Part shown: positions 28,168 through 36,915 of the stretch, piece after piece | Layout of the letters: every line of letters starts with the position of its first letter | Position numbering within the stretch: position 1 is the stretch's first letter | Assembly (NCBI GenBank): GCA_947567075.1 | Contig: CANOLZ010000005.1 | Location: 1 to 52,515 of the forward strand | From: an uncultured bacterium | GTDB taxonomy: Bacteria > Bacillota > Clostridia > Lachnospirales > Lachnospiraceae | Direction of reading: 5' to 3' | Length of the DNA: 52,515 nt | Notes under the pieces: model-generated | The model's database searches: none | What the model was told of the DNA's origin: nothing | What the model saw: the letters and a program-made list of their open reading frames with translations, nothing else | Translations under genes and position numbers: made by a program

Positions 28168-28280
28168 CATCTTCTTCCATCCAGACTATACTGTCGGCTT
28201 CGGAATCTCACCGAATCATACCTTGCGGCTCGTGGGCTTTACCACCGGTAGGGAATTACACCCTGCCCTGAAGACTTTAT
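28168..28280 (-). ncRNA. FMN riboswitch (RFN element)
   Basis: Reverse-strand RNA with the RFN core in order: TCTTCAGGGCAGGGTG, AATTCCCTACCGG, AGCCCACGAGCC, TTCGGTGAGATTCCGAAGCCGACAGTA and TAGTCTGGATGGAAGAAG. The outer P1 stem forms from TCTTC and GAAGA. It binds FMN and, through the downstream terminator, lowers rib operon transcription when flavin is plentiful. The aptamer begins within a few bases of the predicted transcription start. Confidence 0.97.
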
Positions 28281-28289
28281 CTAGAAATT

Positions 28290-28318
28290 ATTATAATGGA
28301 TAGAGGGGATAAGATCAA
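28290..28318 (-). promoter_or_regulatory. SigmaA promoter of the rib operon
   Basis: On the reverse strand TTGATC (28318-28313), 17 bases, TATAAT (28295-28290). The start would fall near 28283, directly before the aptamer. Confidence 0.8.
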
Positions 28319-28377
28319 GTGGTAAAATTTTTTGTTTTTTTATAAAGAATGATTGTCGTTTTATGTAAGGATGATAC

Positions 28378-28406
28378 TTGACAAATGTAGTTTTAAAAGG
28401 TAACTT
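28378..28406 (+). promoter_or_regulatory. Probable promoter of the second cls gene
   Basis: TTGACA, 17 bases, TAACTT. The -35 box is perfect and the -10 box moderate. It lies about 45 bases before the chosen cls start. Confidence 0.5.
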
Positions 28407-28450
28407 GTATGATAATCATGGAAAAGGGACTTAGGAGGAAAGATGAAAGA

Positions 28451-30033
28451 ATGAATCAAGATTATGAGACGGGAAGGGAGAAAATTATTATACTGGAAAA
28501 GGGTAAAAGGGGAATTTTACGTATTTTATTTGGAAGGACAACCATTGTATTTTTTCTTTTACTCATCCAGATTTTTCTTTTAGTTTTATGTTTTGGGTAC
28601 TTAAACAGTTATAGTGTATATATTTTTGGAGCCTATACAGCACTTGGATATATTGTAGTCATTTATATATTAAACAGAAGAGGAGAGCCGGCATTTCAAC
28701 TCACCTGGATAGTCATTGTTATGATTTTGCCTGTATTTGGGGTGCTTCTATATTTGTTTGTAAAGACCCAAATAGGAACCAGACTTTTGAACCGGAGAAT
28801 AAAGGATTTGGAAAAGAGGACAAGAGATTATTCTAGGCAGGATGAGAAAGTGTACCAGCAGCTGAAAGAGGAAAATAGAGGAGTTGCCAATTTAACGTCT
28901 TATATTTTAAATAGTGCAGGTTTTCCAGTTTATAATAACACTACGGTCAAGTATTTCCCCATAGGGGAGGAGATGCTTGAAACAATGCTTAACGAATTAG
29001 AAAAGGCAGAGAAATTTATTTTTTTAGAATATTTTATTGTAGAGGAAGGCTACATGTGGGGAAGAATATTAGAAGTGCTTTTAAGAAAGGCCAAGGAGGG
29101 AGTGGAAGTACGTTTTATGTACGATGGATTATGTTCCCTTGCTATTCTTCCGTATAATTATCCTAAGAAAATAGAAAAACTGGGAATTCGATGTAAAATG
29201 TTTTCCCCCATTAAACCAGCACTGTCTACCCACCAAAACAATCGAGATCACAGGAAGATACTTGTAATAGATGGACATACGGCTTTTACTGGAGGAATTA
29301 ACCTAGCTGATGAATACATCAATAAGAAGATTCGGTTTGGACATTGGAAAGATACAGGAATTATGCTGAAAGGAGATGGGGTAAGAAGCTTTACCTTAAT
29401 GTTTCTCCAAATGTGGAATATTAATGAAAGGAAGGAAGAATATAGCAAGTACTTAGACGTGGAACTCCCTATATATAAGGAGGCTTCTGGGTATGTCATG
29501 CCTTACGGGGATAGTCCTTTAGATGAGGAAATTGTAGGGGAGCTTGTCTATATGGACATTATAAATAGGGCTGAGGAGTATGTGCACATTATGACCCCTT
29601 ATTTAATTTTAGATTATGAACTTATAATGGCATTGACCTTTGCAGCAAAAAAGGAGTAGAAGTAATCATTATTATGCCTTTTATTCCAGATAAGAAAGCA
29701 GCATTTACCCTGGCAAAAACATATTACAAGGAGTTAATTGAAGCAGGTGTTAGAATTTTTCAATATATACCTGGATTTGTCCATGCAAAAGTTTTTACAA
29801 GTGATGGAGACAAAGCAGTAGTTGGAACAATTAATTTAGACTTCCGCAGCCTTCATCTTCATTTTGAATGTGCAACCTATTTGTATAAAGTAAAAGAGAT
29901 TAAAAAAATTGAGGAAGATATGCAGGAAACATTAAAAAAATGTAGAGAAGTAACCTTGACAGACTGCAAAAATGAGAAGTTGACAATTAAGATAATTGGG
30001 AGTATTTTAAGACTTTTTGCACCTTTAATGTAG
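28451..30033 (+). CDS. cls: Second cardiolipin synthase, split by a -1 frame change
   Basis: Phospholipase D-type cardiolipin synthase in two frames. The first frame (28451-29659, 402 aa) has two transmembrane helices, the REPAFQLTW region and the first HKD motif DHRKILVIDGHTAFTGGINL, then stops at TAG just after TFAAKKE. The -1 frame continues at once with GVEVIIIMPFIPDKKAAF and the second HKD motif HAKVFTSDGDKAVVGTINLD, ending at 30033. Together they give a normal protein of about 527 aa. The switch lies exactly at the heptamer A_AAA_AAG. Without it the product lacks one of two catalytic motifs. It may be a real -1 frameshift, a natural one-base deletion or an assembly error. The start at 28451 follows AGGAGG. 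Confidence 0.85.
29647..29653 (+). other. Slippery heptamer A_AAA_AAG inside cls
   Basis: The seven bases fall in the correct phase: zero-frame codons GCA AAA AAG, then GAG TAG. A -1 slip re-reads the last G and continues GGA GTA GAA, which restores the family sequence. This is the same heptamer that drives -1 frameshifting in Escherichia coli dnaX. I see no strong stimulatory stem downstream. The alternative is that the gene once had seven A and lost one. Confidence 0.6.
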
Positions 30034-30082
30034 ATAAAGTTTTCTATAAATAAAAAAATAAAAAAGACTTTTTTCACGGCAC

Positions 30083-30111
30083 TTGACAGCAATACATTGT
30101 TTTTGTAAGAT
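30083..30111 (+). promoter_or_regulatory. Upstream sigmaA promoter of the Panacea-domain gene
   Basis: TTGACA, 17 bases, TAAGAT. It would give a leader of about 85 bases before the gene at 30205. Confidence 0.6.
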
Positions 30112-30140
30112 GAAAAATTAGAGACTTGAGATAAAAAGAG

Positions 30141-30177
30141 ATTCCACCTTGATTCGTGGAATGAGTTGGGATATAAT
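30141..30177 (+). promoter_or_regulatory. Second promoter with an operator-like inverted repeat
   Basis: TTGATT (30149-30154), 17 bases, TATAAT (30172-30177). A perfect 7-bp inverted repeat, ATTCCAC (30141-30147) and GTGGAAT (30156-30162), brackets and overlaps the -35 box, a common position for repressor binding. The protein that binds is not known. Confidence 0.6.
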
Positions 30178-30204
30178 AATCAAACGAGGAGGTCATAGGT
30201 TGAA

Positions 30205-30738
30205 ATGAAGACGCAAGCACTGATTGCCCATATTCTGAATTATATGGATGGTGAGATCCATGGACGCATTCAATTGCAGAAGCTCGTTTACTTTTGTAAA
30301 GCATATGGCACTGCTATAGATGCCAACTACAGGCTATATATTTATGGACCTTATAGCCAGCAGGTGGCGGACTCTTTGCAGGAAGGTGTCATGGAAGAGA
30401 TTTTCCAGGAATCAAGGGGGCTTATTTCTAAGGGAATGGGGTTTAAGGAATATACCCATACACTAAAGGGTGAAAATTCTCTCTGCAATGAGCAGAAGAA
30501 AATTGTACAAGATGTTCTCAACACCTTTGGAAATATGTCTGCCGAACAATTAGAAATTTTGGCAACAACGTATTTTATATACCGTCAGCAACATTCCTTA
30601 TTTGGAATGGTAGACAAAGAGACGGTACTGGATAAGGTAAGGCGGGCGAAATCTTCTCGTTTTACAGAAGAACAAATTGTCAATTCTTATAGAAAAATGG
30701 AGGAAATCTGTTTAAGGAAAATGGATCAAGGGTTTTGA
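30205..30738 (+). CDS. Panacea-domain (DUF4065, SocA/GepA-like) protein
   Basis: A 177-residue helical protein. The N-terminal half holds the family signature GRIQLQKLVYFCKAYGTAIDANYRLYIYGPYSQQVADSLQ, found in SocA-type antitoxins and phage-associated GepA proteins; the C-terminal half is charged and helical. Many Panacea proteins neutralise a neighbouring toxin, but no toxin-like gene is adjacent here: upstream is cls and downstream a terminator. GAGGAGGT lies 12 bases before the ATG. It may be a solitary member with another role, or its partner may be elsewhere. Confidence 0.8.
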   Translation: MKTQALIAHILNYMDGEIHGRIQLQKLVYFCKAYGTAIDANYRLYIYGPYSQQVADSLQEGVMEEIFQESRGLISKGMGFKEYTHTLKGENSLCNEQKKIVQDVLNTFGNMSAEQLEILATTYFIYRQQHSLFGMVDKETVLDKVRRAKSSRFTEEQIVNSYRKMEEICLRKMDQGF

Positions 30739-30811
30739 TTTAAGATAATAAAGGACAAGGCTTTCTCTTTTGATTTGTTTTCTTTAGCAGAGTTTTTGCT
30801 TTTATATTTAA

Positions 30812-30856
30812 AATCAGGAAGAAATTCTATTTCATGGATTTCTTCCTGATTTTTCC
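30812..30856 (+). terminator. Terminator after the Panacea-domain gene
   Basis: A perfect 14-bp stem (30812-30825 with 30838-30851; AATCAGGAAGAAAT) followed by a T run. Between the stop at 30738 and this hairpin the 3' tail is about 70 T-rich bases with nothing else recognisable. Confidence 0.85.
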
Positions 30857-30932
30857 ATATCTAGTCTTTTTTCTTAGTAAAAACTTTGCCTTTGTTCACC
30901 AATAATAGATAACAATGCCTTAGCTAAGAGAC

Positions 30933-30961
30933 TTGCCGTTTTCCCTATCAGGTAGTATAAT
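30933..30961 (+). promoter_or_regulatory. SigmaA promoter before the SGNH gene
   Basis: TTGCCG, 17 bases, TATAAT. It lies about 70 bases before the start at 31035. The leader holds no recognisable riboswitch. Confidence 0.55.
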
Positions 30962-31034
30962 CTACGTAATCAAAAACAGCTTGATAGATGTCTTACTTTA
31001 ATAATCATGGCATCTCTAGCGGGAGGTAAGGAAA

Positions 31035-31643
31035 ATGAAAAGCTTAATTACTTTTCTCATAGCAATGATAGTAGCTACACCAGATTATAAGCCCAATATG
31101 AAAGAAGGGCTTATTATTATAGGAGACAGCAGAACAAGAGACATGCAAGAGATCACAAAAGGAATTTCCCATGAACATGTATTTTTTATAGCTGAAGATG
31201 GACAGGGATATCAATGGTTTGTGAATAAGGCTCAGGGAAAGGCAAATGATATAATAAGGAGCCATGGAGAAATAGAAAACTGGATCATTCTAATTAATCT
31301 GGGAATTAATGACATTACGAATATATCTTCATATAAAAAGGAATATATTCGTCTCCATAATGAAGAGTGGAGGGATCATCATATGTATGTGACTGGTGTC
31401 AATCCTGTTGTGCCAGAACTATGTACAAGTGTCAGTAACTTTAGCATATATCAGTTTAATGAAAAGATGGAAGAAATAGAAGAGGAAGGAATTCCATTTA
31501 TAAATATTACCTATTTTGTAGAAGAGCACATGAATGCTCCAGATGGGCTCCACTTTGATGAGGAAACAAGTTTAAAAATATATGAAAAATATTTAAAAAA
31601 TATAGAGGAGCTGGAACGGAAGATGCATGTTGAGATTGAATAG
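31035..31643 (+). CDS. SGNH/GDSL hydrolase-like protein
   Basis: A 202-residue protein with a short hydrophobic N-terminus (residues 1-16) that may be a signal or anchor. The SGNH blocks are readable: IIIGDSRTRDM with the nucleophile serine, NLGINDI with the block III glycine and asparagine, and DGLHFDEE with the catalytic Asp-x-x-His. The likely activity is an esterase or acyl hydrolase outside the membrane; the substrate is unknown. GGGAGGTAAGGAAA precedes the ATG. The YdcF-like gene starts 17 bases before this stop, so the two are translated together. Confidence 0.8.
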   Translation: MKSLITFLIAMIVATPDYKPNMKEGLIIIGDSRTRDMQEITKGISHEHVFFIAEDGQGYQWFVNKAQGKANDIIRSHGEIENWIILINLGINDITNISSYKKEYIRLHNEEWRDHHMYVTGVNPVVPELCTSVSNFSIYQFNEKMEEIEEEGIPFINITYFVEEHMNAPDGLHFDEETSLKIYEKYLKNIEELERKMHVEIE

Positions 31644-32241
31644 TAAATCAGGTATAATATTAAGTAAGAGAACGAAGTGGAGCTGGCTAAAAGCTTTCCT
31701 TTGTATTTTTGTCCTTCTATTCCTTGTTATAGAAAGTTTTATTGTAAAGGGATTTTTTGAAAGGGGTTCCAAAGATTTAGACTATATTATTCTTTTGGGC
31801 GCTAAGGTCAACGGAACTACCCCTAGTTTAAGTTTACAATACCGCATTTTGGAAGCAGGAAATTATTTAATGGAAAATCAAGGCACAGTGGCAATCTTGT
31901 CTGGGGGACAGGGGGATGACGAGGGAATTTCCGAGGCCCAGTGTATGTATGAGCAGTTAATATCTATGGGAATTAAGGCAGAACGTCTTATAATGGAAGA
32001 TCAGTCGACAAGTACAAGTGAAAATATAAAATATAGCTCTCAATGGATAGAAAATAAAAATTGTTCTATTGGAATTGTTACAAATAATTTTCATATTTTC
32101 CGGGCAGTGGGTATTGCAAAAAAAATGGGATATAAGAAGGCAGAAGGAATTGCGGCAAAAAGTGTTTGGTGGATGCAGCCAAAAAATATGATAAGGGAGT
32201 TCTTGGCCATTCTAAAAGATGTAATAGTTGGAAATTTATAA
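31627..32241 (+). CDS. YdcF-like (DUF218, SanA/ElyC family) membrane protein
   Basis: A 204-residue protein with one transmembrane helix (residues 20-42) and an outside DUF218 domain: [77 protein letters not shown] and [19 protein letters not shown]. These are the conserved strands and turns of the family, thought to work in envelope or undecaprenyl-linked processes. The ATG overlaps the end of the SGNH gene. Confidence 0.88.
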   Translation: MLRLNSKSGIILSKRTKWSWLKAFLCIFVLLFLVIESFIVKGFFERGSKDLDYIILLGAKVNGTTPSLSLQYRILEAGNYLMENQGTVAILSGGQGDDEGISEAQCMYEQLISMGIKAERLIMEDQSTSTSENIKYSSQWIENKNCSIGIVTNNFHIFRAVGIAKKMGYKKAEGIAAKSVWWMQPKNMIREFLAILKDVIVGNL

Positions 32242-32311
32242 AAATAAGAAAAGGAGTGAGTTTGGGCTTTCCTTTTACAAAGCCCAAGGTCGGAAAGGCA
32301 GAGGTGTATTT

Positions 32312-32746
32312 ATGAAAGCGTATAGAAAGGAATTGCATTTCCATTTTCCCACCAGAAGGGGACTTGAGAATATTACAGAAAAGGTACAGACTGCTGTTAC
32401 AGAGAGTGGAATTAAAGAAGGAATGGTATTGGTAAATGCCATGAATATTACCTCATCCGTTTTTATTAATGATGATGAGACAGGACTCCACCATGATTTG
32501 GAAGTCTGGTTGGAAAAACTTGCGCCAGAAAAACCTTATAATCAATATAGGCATAATGGATATGAAGACAATGCAGACGCTCACTTAAAGAGAACGGTTA
32601 TGGGACGGGAGGTCGTGGTGGCTGTTACAGAAGGAAGACTGGATTTTGGCACTTGGGAACAAATCTTTTATTTTGAATTTGATGGAAAGAGAGATAAGAG
32701 AGCGCTTATAAAAGTTATAGGAATAGAAGAAATGGAAGAAGAATAA
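32312..32746 (+). CDS. YjbQ family protein (UPF0047)
   Basis: A 144-residue protein of the YjbQ family, annotated in some species as a secondary thiamine-phosphate synthase because it can replace ThiE weakly. Motifs are [60 protein letters not shown] with the conserved histidine cluster, and [25 protein letters not shown] start at ATG 32312 ([13 protein letters not shown]) after AAAGGCAGAGGTG. The frame is open further upstream, but the added residues do not look like the family. Confidence 0.9.
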   Translation: MKAYRKELHFHFPTRRGLENITEKVQTAVTESGIKEGMVLVNAMNITSSVFINDDETGLHHDLEVWLEKLAPEKPYNQYRHNGYEDNADAHLKRTVMGREVVVAVTEGRLDFGTWEQIFYFEFDGKRDKRALIKVIGIEEMEEE

Positions 32747-32801
32747 AAGATACTACATTTACATTGAAAGACAAAAAAGCCTTACAGAAATGAGGTGGAA
32801 C

Positions 32802-33587
32802 ATGGAGAAATATATAAAATTGGGGGATTTGGCAGGATGTCTTGGGCTAAAAAAAGGGGACAAAGTTTATATTGCTTCCGATGTTAAAAGGCTTCTCTAC
32901 TCATGCATAACGAATCAAGATGAAAAAGATTTGAACCTTTTCATTGACAGCCTTCAAAATATTGTAGGGGAAGAAGGAATGCTTATATTTCCCACATTTA
33001 ATTATAGTTTTTGTAAAGGAGAAACATTTGATTATAGAAAAACTCCTTCAAAAATGGGGCATTTGACACAGACTGCTCTTTTGAGAAAAGATTTTAAAAG
33101 GACAAAACATCCCATACACTCCATGACTGTGTGGGGAAGGGAAAAAGAGATTTTATGTGAGATGGAGAATAAAACTTCTTTTGGAATGGATTCTCCATTT
33201 CAATATATGAAGGACAATCATGTAAAAAATCTGTTCATTGACGTTCCTTGTGCTCATTCTTATGCATTTGTTCATTATGTAGAGGAGACAGTTGGAGTAG
33301 AATACCGTTTTTTTAAAGATTTTACAGGCGATTATATTGACCAATGGGGAAACTTGAGTCAGAGGACATATGGTATGTATGTTAGAGATTTAGAAAAAAA
33401 CCCAGTTCATACAAATTTTGACTTTGAAGAAGAATTTCAAGGGATTCACGTAATGAGAAAGTTTACCATTAATGGAGTAGATTACAAAATGATCGAAGAT
33501 ATGGGAAAAACCTTTCCAATTATAGAAAAGGACGTCCGCTATAATAAGAGTAGAAAAATATGCACTTATGCAGGACAGGAGGATTAA
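32802..33587 (+). CDS. AAC(3)-like N-acyltransferase of the carrier-protein cluster
   Basis: A 261-residue member of the aminoglycoside 3-N-acetyltransferase-like superfamily. Landmarks are LGLKKGDKVYIASDVKRLL, the core EEGMLIFPTFNYSFCKGETFDYRKTPSKMGHLT, and KRTKHPIHSMTVWGRE, equivalent to the HP-x-HS motif. The family also modifies amino sugars in glycan pathways, and the context points there rather than to drug resistance. The start at 32802 is preceded by GAGGTGGAAC. The next gene begins on the base after this stop. It may transfer an acyl group from the ACP at 36667 to an amine, which is inference. Confidence 0.82.
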   Translation: MEKYIKLGDLAGCLGLKKGDKVYIASDVKRLLYSCITNQDEKDLNLFIDSLQNIVGEEGMLIFPTFNYSFCKGETFDYRKTPSKMGHLTQTALLRKDFKRTKHPIHSMTVWGREKEILCEMENKTSFGMDSPFQYMKDNHVKNLFIDVPCAHSYAFVHYVEETVGVEYRFFKDFTGDYIDQWGNLSQRTYGMYVRDLEKNPVHTNFDFEEEFQGIHVMRKFTINGVDYKMIEDMGKTFPIIEKDVRYNKSRKICTYAGQED

Positions 33588-34889
33588 ATGGGAACAGAAG
33601 GCAGAAATATGTATGAGCTGGCAAAGGAGTTGTTCCCTATATGTAGAAGCATTACTGGAGAAGGAGTTAGGGAAACATTTCAAATATTAAAAAGACAAGA
33701 GAAGGATTTAAAAGTATTTGAAATTCCTACAGGGGAACCTGTCTTTGACTGGAAAATTCCAAAAGAATGGAATATAAGAGATGCTTATATTGAAAACGAG
33801 TCAGGGGAGAAAATGGTAGATTTTAAAAAAAATAATTTACATGTACTAGGTTATTCAACTCCTGTCAATAAGTATCTTTCCTTAGATGAGTTAAAGGAGA
33901 TTTTATATACACTGCCGGAACAACCAGAAGCCATCCCATACAGGACATCTTACTACAAAGAGAGGTATGGGTTTTGCCTTTCCGAAAATCAAAAGAACAC
34001 TTTGAAAGAGGGAAGGTATCATATTGTCATTGACAGCGAGTTAAAGGCTGGAAGTATGACATATGGAGAAATGATTATTCCAGGAGATACAGAGAAAGAG
34101 ATTTTATTGTCCACTTATATTTGCCATCCTTCTATGGCAAATAATGAATGCTCAGGGCCAAGTTTGGCAATCAGTTTGTCAAAAGCTATAAAAAGGATGA
34201 AAAAAAGAAAATATACTTATCGTATTGTTTTTGTTCCTGAAACGATTGGAGCTATTGCTTATCTTAGTCGAAATTTGGAATATTTAAAAAAACATGTGGA
34301 AGCAGGTTTTGTGCTGACTTGTGTGGGGGATGACAGAGCTTATTCCATGATAGAATCTAGATATGGAGATAGTCTTGCAGACAAGGCTTTGGAAACAATA
34401 TTACAACAAAGGGGGAGAACGTATAAACGATACTCCTATTTAGAGAGAGGCTCAGATGAAAGACAATATTGCGCTCCAGGAGTGGATCTGCCAGTCTGTA
34501 CTTTCTGCCGTTCCAAATTTGGAGAATATAAAGAGTATCATACATCTTTGGACAATATGGAAATTCTTTCTCCTGAAGGGTTCCAAGGAAGTTTTGACGT
34601 AATGATGGATGTGATTTTAGCCCTTGAGTATAATGAATTTTATCAAGTAACTTGTTTATGCGAACCCCAGCTTGGAGCGAGAGGGCTGTATCCGGATATG
34701 AATATTAGTGGGAAGGATGGGTTAAAGGAGATTATGGCTGTTCGAGATATGATAGGGTATGCAGATGGAAGAAATGATCTGTTTGATTTAAGCAGCAGAA
34801 TCCATGTCCCTGTCCGTCAAATGATTCCCTATATTGATCAGTTCCTTGAAAATGGCCTGTTTCGCATTGTAAGGAAGGAAAATAAGTGA
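33588..34889 (+). CDS. DUF4910 aminopeptidase-like protein
   Basis: A 433-residue protein of the DUF4910 family: an M28-like zinc peptidase fold with an inserted domain and a C-terminal winged-helix-like segment. The N-terminal AKELFPICRSITGEGVRETFQILKR is the family opening. Probable metal-site stretches are STYICHPSMANNECSGPSLAISL, FVPETIGAIAYL and ERGSDERQYCAPGVDLPVCTFCRSKFGEYKEYHTSLDN. Such proteins occur in polysaccharide and natural-product loci, and their reaction is not established. AGGAGGATTA lies before the ATG. It is contiguous with the acyltransferase gene and overlaps the FkbH-like gene by one base. Confidence 0.88.
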   Translation: MGTEGRNMYELAKELFPICRSITGEGVRETFQILKRQEKDLKVFEIPTGEPVFDWKIPKEWNIRDAYIENESGEKMVDFKKNNLHVLGYSTPVNKYLSLDELKEILYTLPEQPEAIPYRTSYYKERYGFCLSENQKNTLKEGRYHIVIDSELKAGSMTYGEMIIPGDTEKEILLSTYICHPSMANNECSGPSLAISLSKAIKRMKKRKYTYRIVFVPETIGAIAYLSRNLEYLKKHVEAGFVLTCVGDDRAYSMIESRYGDSLADKALETILQQRGRTYKRYSYLERGSDERQYCAPGVDLPVCTFCRSKFGEYKEYHTSLDNMEILSPEGFQGSFDVMMDVILALEYNEFYQVTCLCEPQLGARGLYPDMNISGKDGLKEIMAVRDMIGYADGRNDLFDLSSRIHVPVRQMIPYIDQFLENGLFRIVRKENK

Positions 34890-36670
34890 TGATAGAACAA
34901 TTAGAGTACCCTTTTGACAGTGGAGAGTTGCTGCAGAGGAAAAAATCCATAAAAAGAGAGCTTTTAAAAGAAGAGAATTTCATGGATAAGAGGGTGGCCA
35001 TCTTATGTGGATCGACAGTGGGAGAGATGAAGCATATGCTGGAACTTTTTTTGTTAGGTCATGGAATACGTCCTGCCTTTTTTGAAGGACAGTACAATCG
35101 ATTTTATGAGGAAGCTGTATTTGAGACAGAGAAATTAGCAAAGTTTGCCCCAGATATTGTGTATATTCATACAAGTGTTATAAATCTTCACGGATTTTTG
35201 GAACCGGGAGCTTCTAAAGAGGAAGTTGAGGAGGCAATAGAAGAGGAGTTTTCTAGATTCTGCCAAGTATGGGATAAGTTATTACGGGAAGTAAAATGTC
35301 TAGTGATTCAAAACAATTTTGAGCAGCTTCCTTACCGCCTTCTTGGAAATAAAGATGTGTACGATCCATCAGGTAAACTATACTATATTAGAATGTTTAA
35401 TGATAAATTGTATACGTATGCAATGGAAAATAAAAACTTTTATATTAATGATCTTGCCTATGAAGCGTCCTCTTATGGATTAGAACGATGGTTTGACGAC
35501 AGCATGTATTATATGTATAAATATCCTTTTGCAGTAGACGCCATACCAGGAGTAGCCTTTAACATTGCCAATATAGTGAAAAGCATTTATGGAAAGAATA
35601 AGAAAGCGGTCGTCCTTGACTTAGATAACACATTATGGGGAGGTGTTATTGGGGATGATGGAGTGGAGAATTTGGAATTAGGAGTAGATACTCCTTCTGG
35701 AATGGCATTTTCTGCTTTTCAAAAATATATGAAAGGTTTAAGCAAGATTGGAATTACATTAAATGTCTGCTCTAAAAACGATGAAAAAATTGCCAAGATG
35801 GGATTTTCTCATAGAGAATCCCTTTTACAGCTAGATGATTTTATTTCCTTTAAGGCCAACTGGAATAATAAAGATAAAAATATAAAAGAAATCATAGAGG
35901 AATTGAGAGTTGGAGAAAACACCATAGTTTTTTTGGATGATAATCCAGCAGAGAGGGAGCTTGTAAAAAAAGCAATTCCAGATATTCAAGTTCCCAACTT
36001 AGGCTCTCCTGAATCTTATGTGAGGACTTTGGACAAAGGAGGCTTTTTTGAAGTTACAGTATTATCAAGGGACGATATAGATAGGAAGGAATATTATATA
36101 GAAAATAAAAAAAGGGAAGAGCATTGGACTCGTTTTACAGATTATAAGGAATATTTAAAGTCCATGGAAATGGTTTGTAATGTTGAGGAATTTCATAATA
36201 AAAATATTCAAAGGATAACTCAGCTTATTAACAAAACGAATCAGTTTAATTTAACGACAAAGCGTTATACCCAAGAACAGGTGCAAAATTTCTCAGAAAA
36301 AGAAGAGAATATTACCTTTTGCAGCCATTTATCCGATAAATTTGGAAAGAATGGAATTGTTAGCGTTATGATGGTTCGTGTATGTAGGGAAACGGCTTTT
36401 ATTGATCTGTGGGTTATGAGCTGCCGGGTGTTAAAAAGAGACTTAGAGTTGGCAATGTTCGACTACTTAGTAAAAGAATGCATAAAAAGAAAGATCAAAA
36501 GAATTCAAGGCGTTTACTATAAGACGAAAAAAAATGCTTTTGTTGAAAATTTATATGAAGATTTAGGATTTCAACTTATGACAAAGGATGATGAGCACAG
36601 TACATGGGAATATATAGTCCTTCCCAATTATGAAGAGAAAAATCAAGTGATGGAAATGAGGAAAACATGA
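34889..36670 (+). CDS. FkbH-like HAD-family acyl-loading protein
   Basis: A 593-residue FkbH-type protein. The N-terminal SGNH-like domain has LCGSTVGEMKHMLELFLLGHGIRPAFFEG. The HAD domain has VVLDLDNTLWGGVIGDDG (nucleophile Asp244, with Asp246), LNVCSKNDE, the lysine in SFKANW, and FLDDNPAERE (Asp350-Asp351). A C-terminal GNAT-like region follows from about 410. FkbH relatives take 1,3-bisphosphoglycerate, dephosphorylate it and load glyceryl on an acyl carrier protein. An ACP gene overlaps its end by four bases, so the pair is probably functional. Start at ATG 34889; a GTG at 34886 is also possible. Confidence 0.9.
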   Translation: MIEQLEYPFDSGELLQRKKSIKRELLKEENFMDKRVAILCGSTVGEMKHMLELFLLGHGIRPAFFEGQYNRFYEEAVFETEKLAKFAPDIVYIHTSVINLHGFLEPGASKEEVEEAIEEEFSRFCQVWDKLLREVKCLVIQNNFEQLPYRLLGNKDVYDPSGKLYYIRMFNDKLYTYAMENKNFYINDLAYEASSYGLERWFDDSMYYMYKYPFAVDAIPGVAFNIANIVKSIYGKNKKAVVLDLDNTLWGGVIGDDGVENLELGVDTPSGMAFSAFQKYMKGLSKIGITLNVCSKNDEKIAKMGFSHRESLLQLDDFISFKANWNNKDKNIKEIIEELRVGENTIVFLDDNPAERELVKKAIPDIQVPNLGSPESYVRTLDKGGFFEVTVLSRDDIDRKEYYIENKKREEHWTRFTDYKEYLKSMEMVCNVEEFHNKNIQRITQLINKTNQFNLTTKRYTQEQVQNFSEKEENITFCSHLSDKFGKNGIVSVMMVRVCRETAFIDLWVMSCRVLKRDLELAMFDYLVKECIKRKIKRIQGVYYKTKKNAFVENLYEDLGFQLMTKDDEHSTWEYIVLPNYEEKNQVMEMRKT

Positions 36671-36915
36671 ATAGAGCAGAAATTTTTGAGGAAGTCCAAA
36701 AAATTTTCAGGAAAGTATTTGATGATGAGCAATTAGAGATAAGAGATTCCACCTATTCAGGAGATATTGAAGATTGGGATTCTCTAGAACATATTAATTT
36801 AATTGTAGCCATGGAGAAAAGGTTCCAGCTGAAATTTGATATTCAGGAAGTTGGAGAGCTGGAAAATGTAGGAGAAATGATTGATTTAATTGAAAGGAGA
36901 CTGAATGGTCAATGA
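36667..36915 (+). CDS. Acyl carrier protein
   Basis: An 82-residue stand-alone carrier protein. The phosphopantetheine attachment serine lies in IEDWDSLEHINLIVAME, the standard DSL motif, within a four-helix acidic sequence. It overlaps the FkbH-like gene by four bases and the MaoC gene by four bases, so it is dedicated to this cluster rather than to general fatty acid synthesis. No phosphopantetheinyl transferase gene is in the window; the housekeeping enzyme would be needed. Confidence 0.93.
   Translation: MNRAEIFEEVQKIFRKVFDDEQLEIRDSTYSGDIEDWDSLEHINLIVAMEKRFQLKFDIQEVGELENVGEMIDLIERRLNGQ

Noticed and set aside
29674-30033. Independent small gene for a single-HKD phospholipase-like protein
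   Set aside because: It starts in the middle of the catalytic domain and continues the upstream cls sequence without a gap, so it is the second half of one gene.
30857-31034. Cyclic-di-GMP or other riboswitch in the leader of the SGNH gene
   Set aside because: The conserved core bases of known classes are missing; only a plausible sigmaA promoter is seen.
32802-33587. Antibiotic resistance gene of the AAC(3) type
   Set aside because: The family match is real, but overlap with ACP and FkbH genes points to a biosynthetic acyltransferase rather than aminoglycoside resistance.
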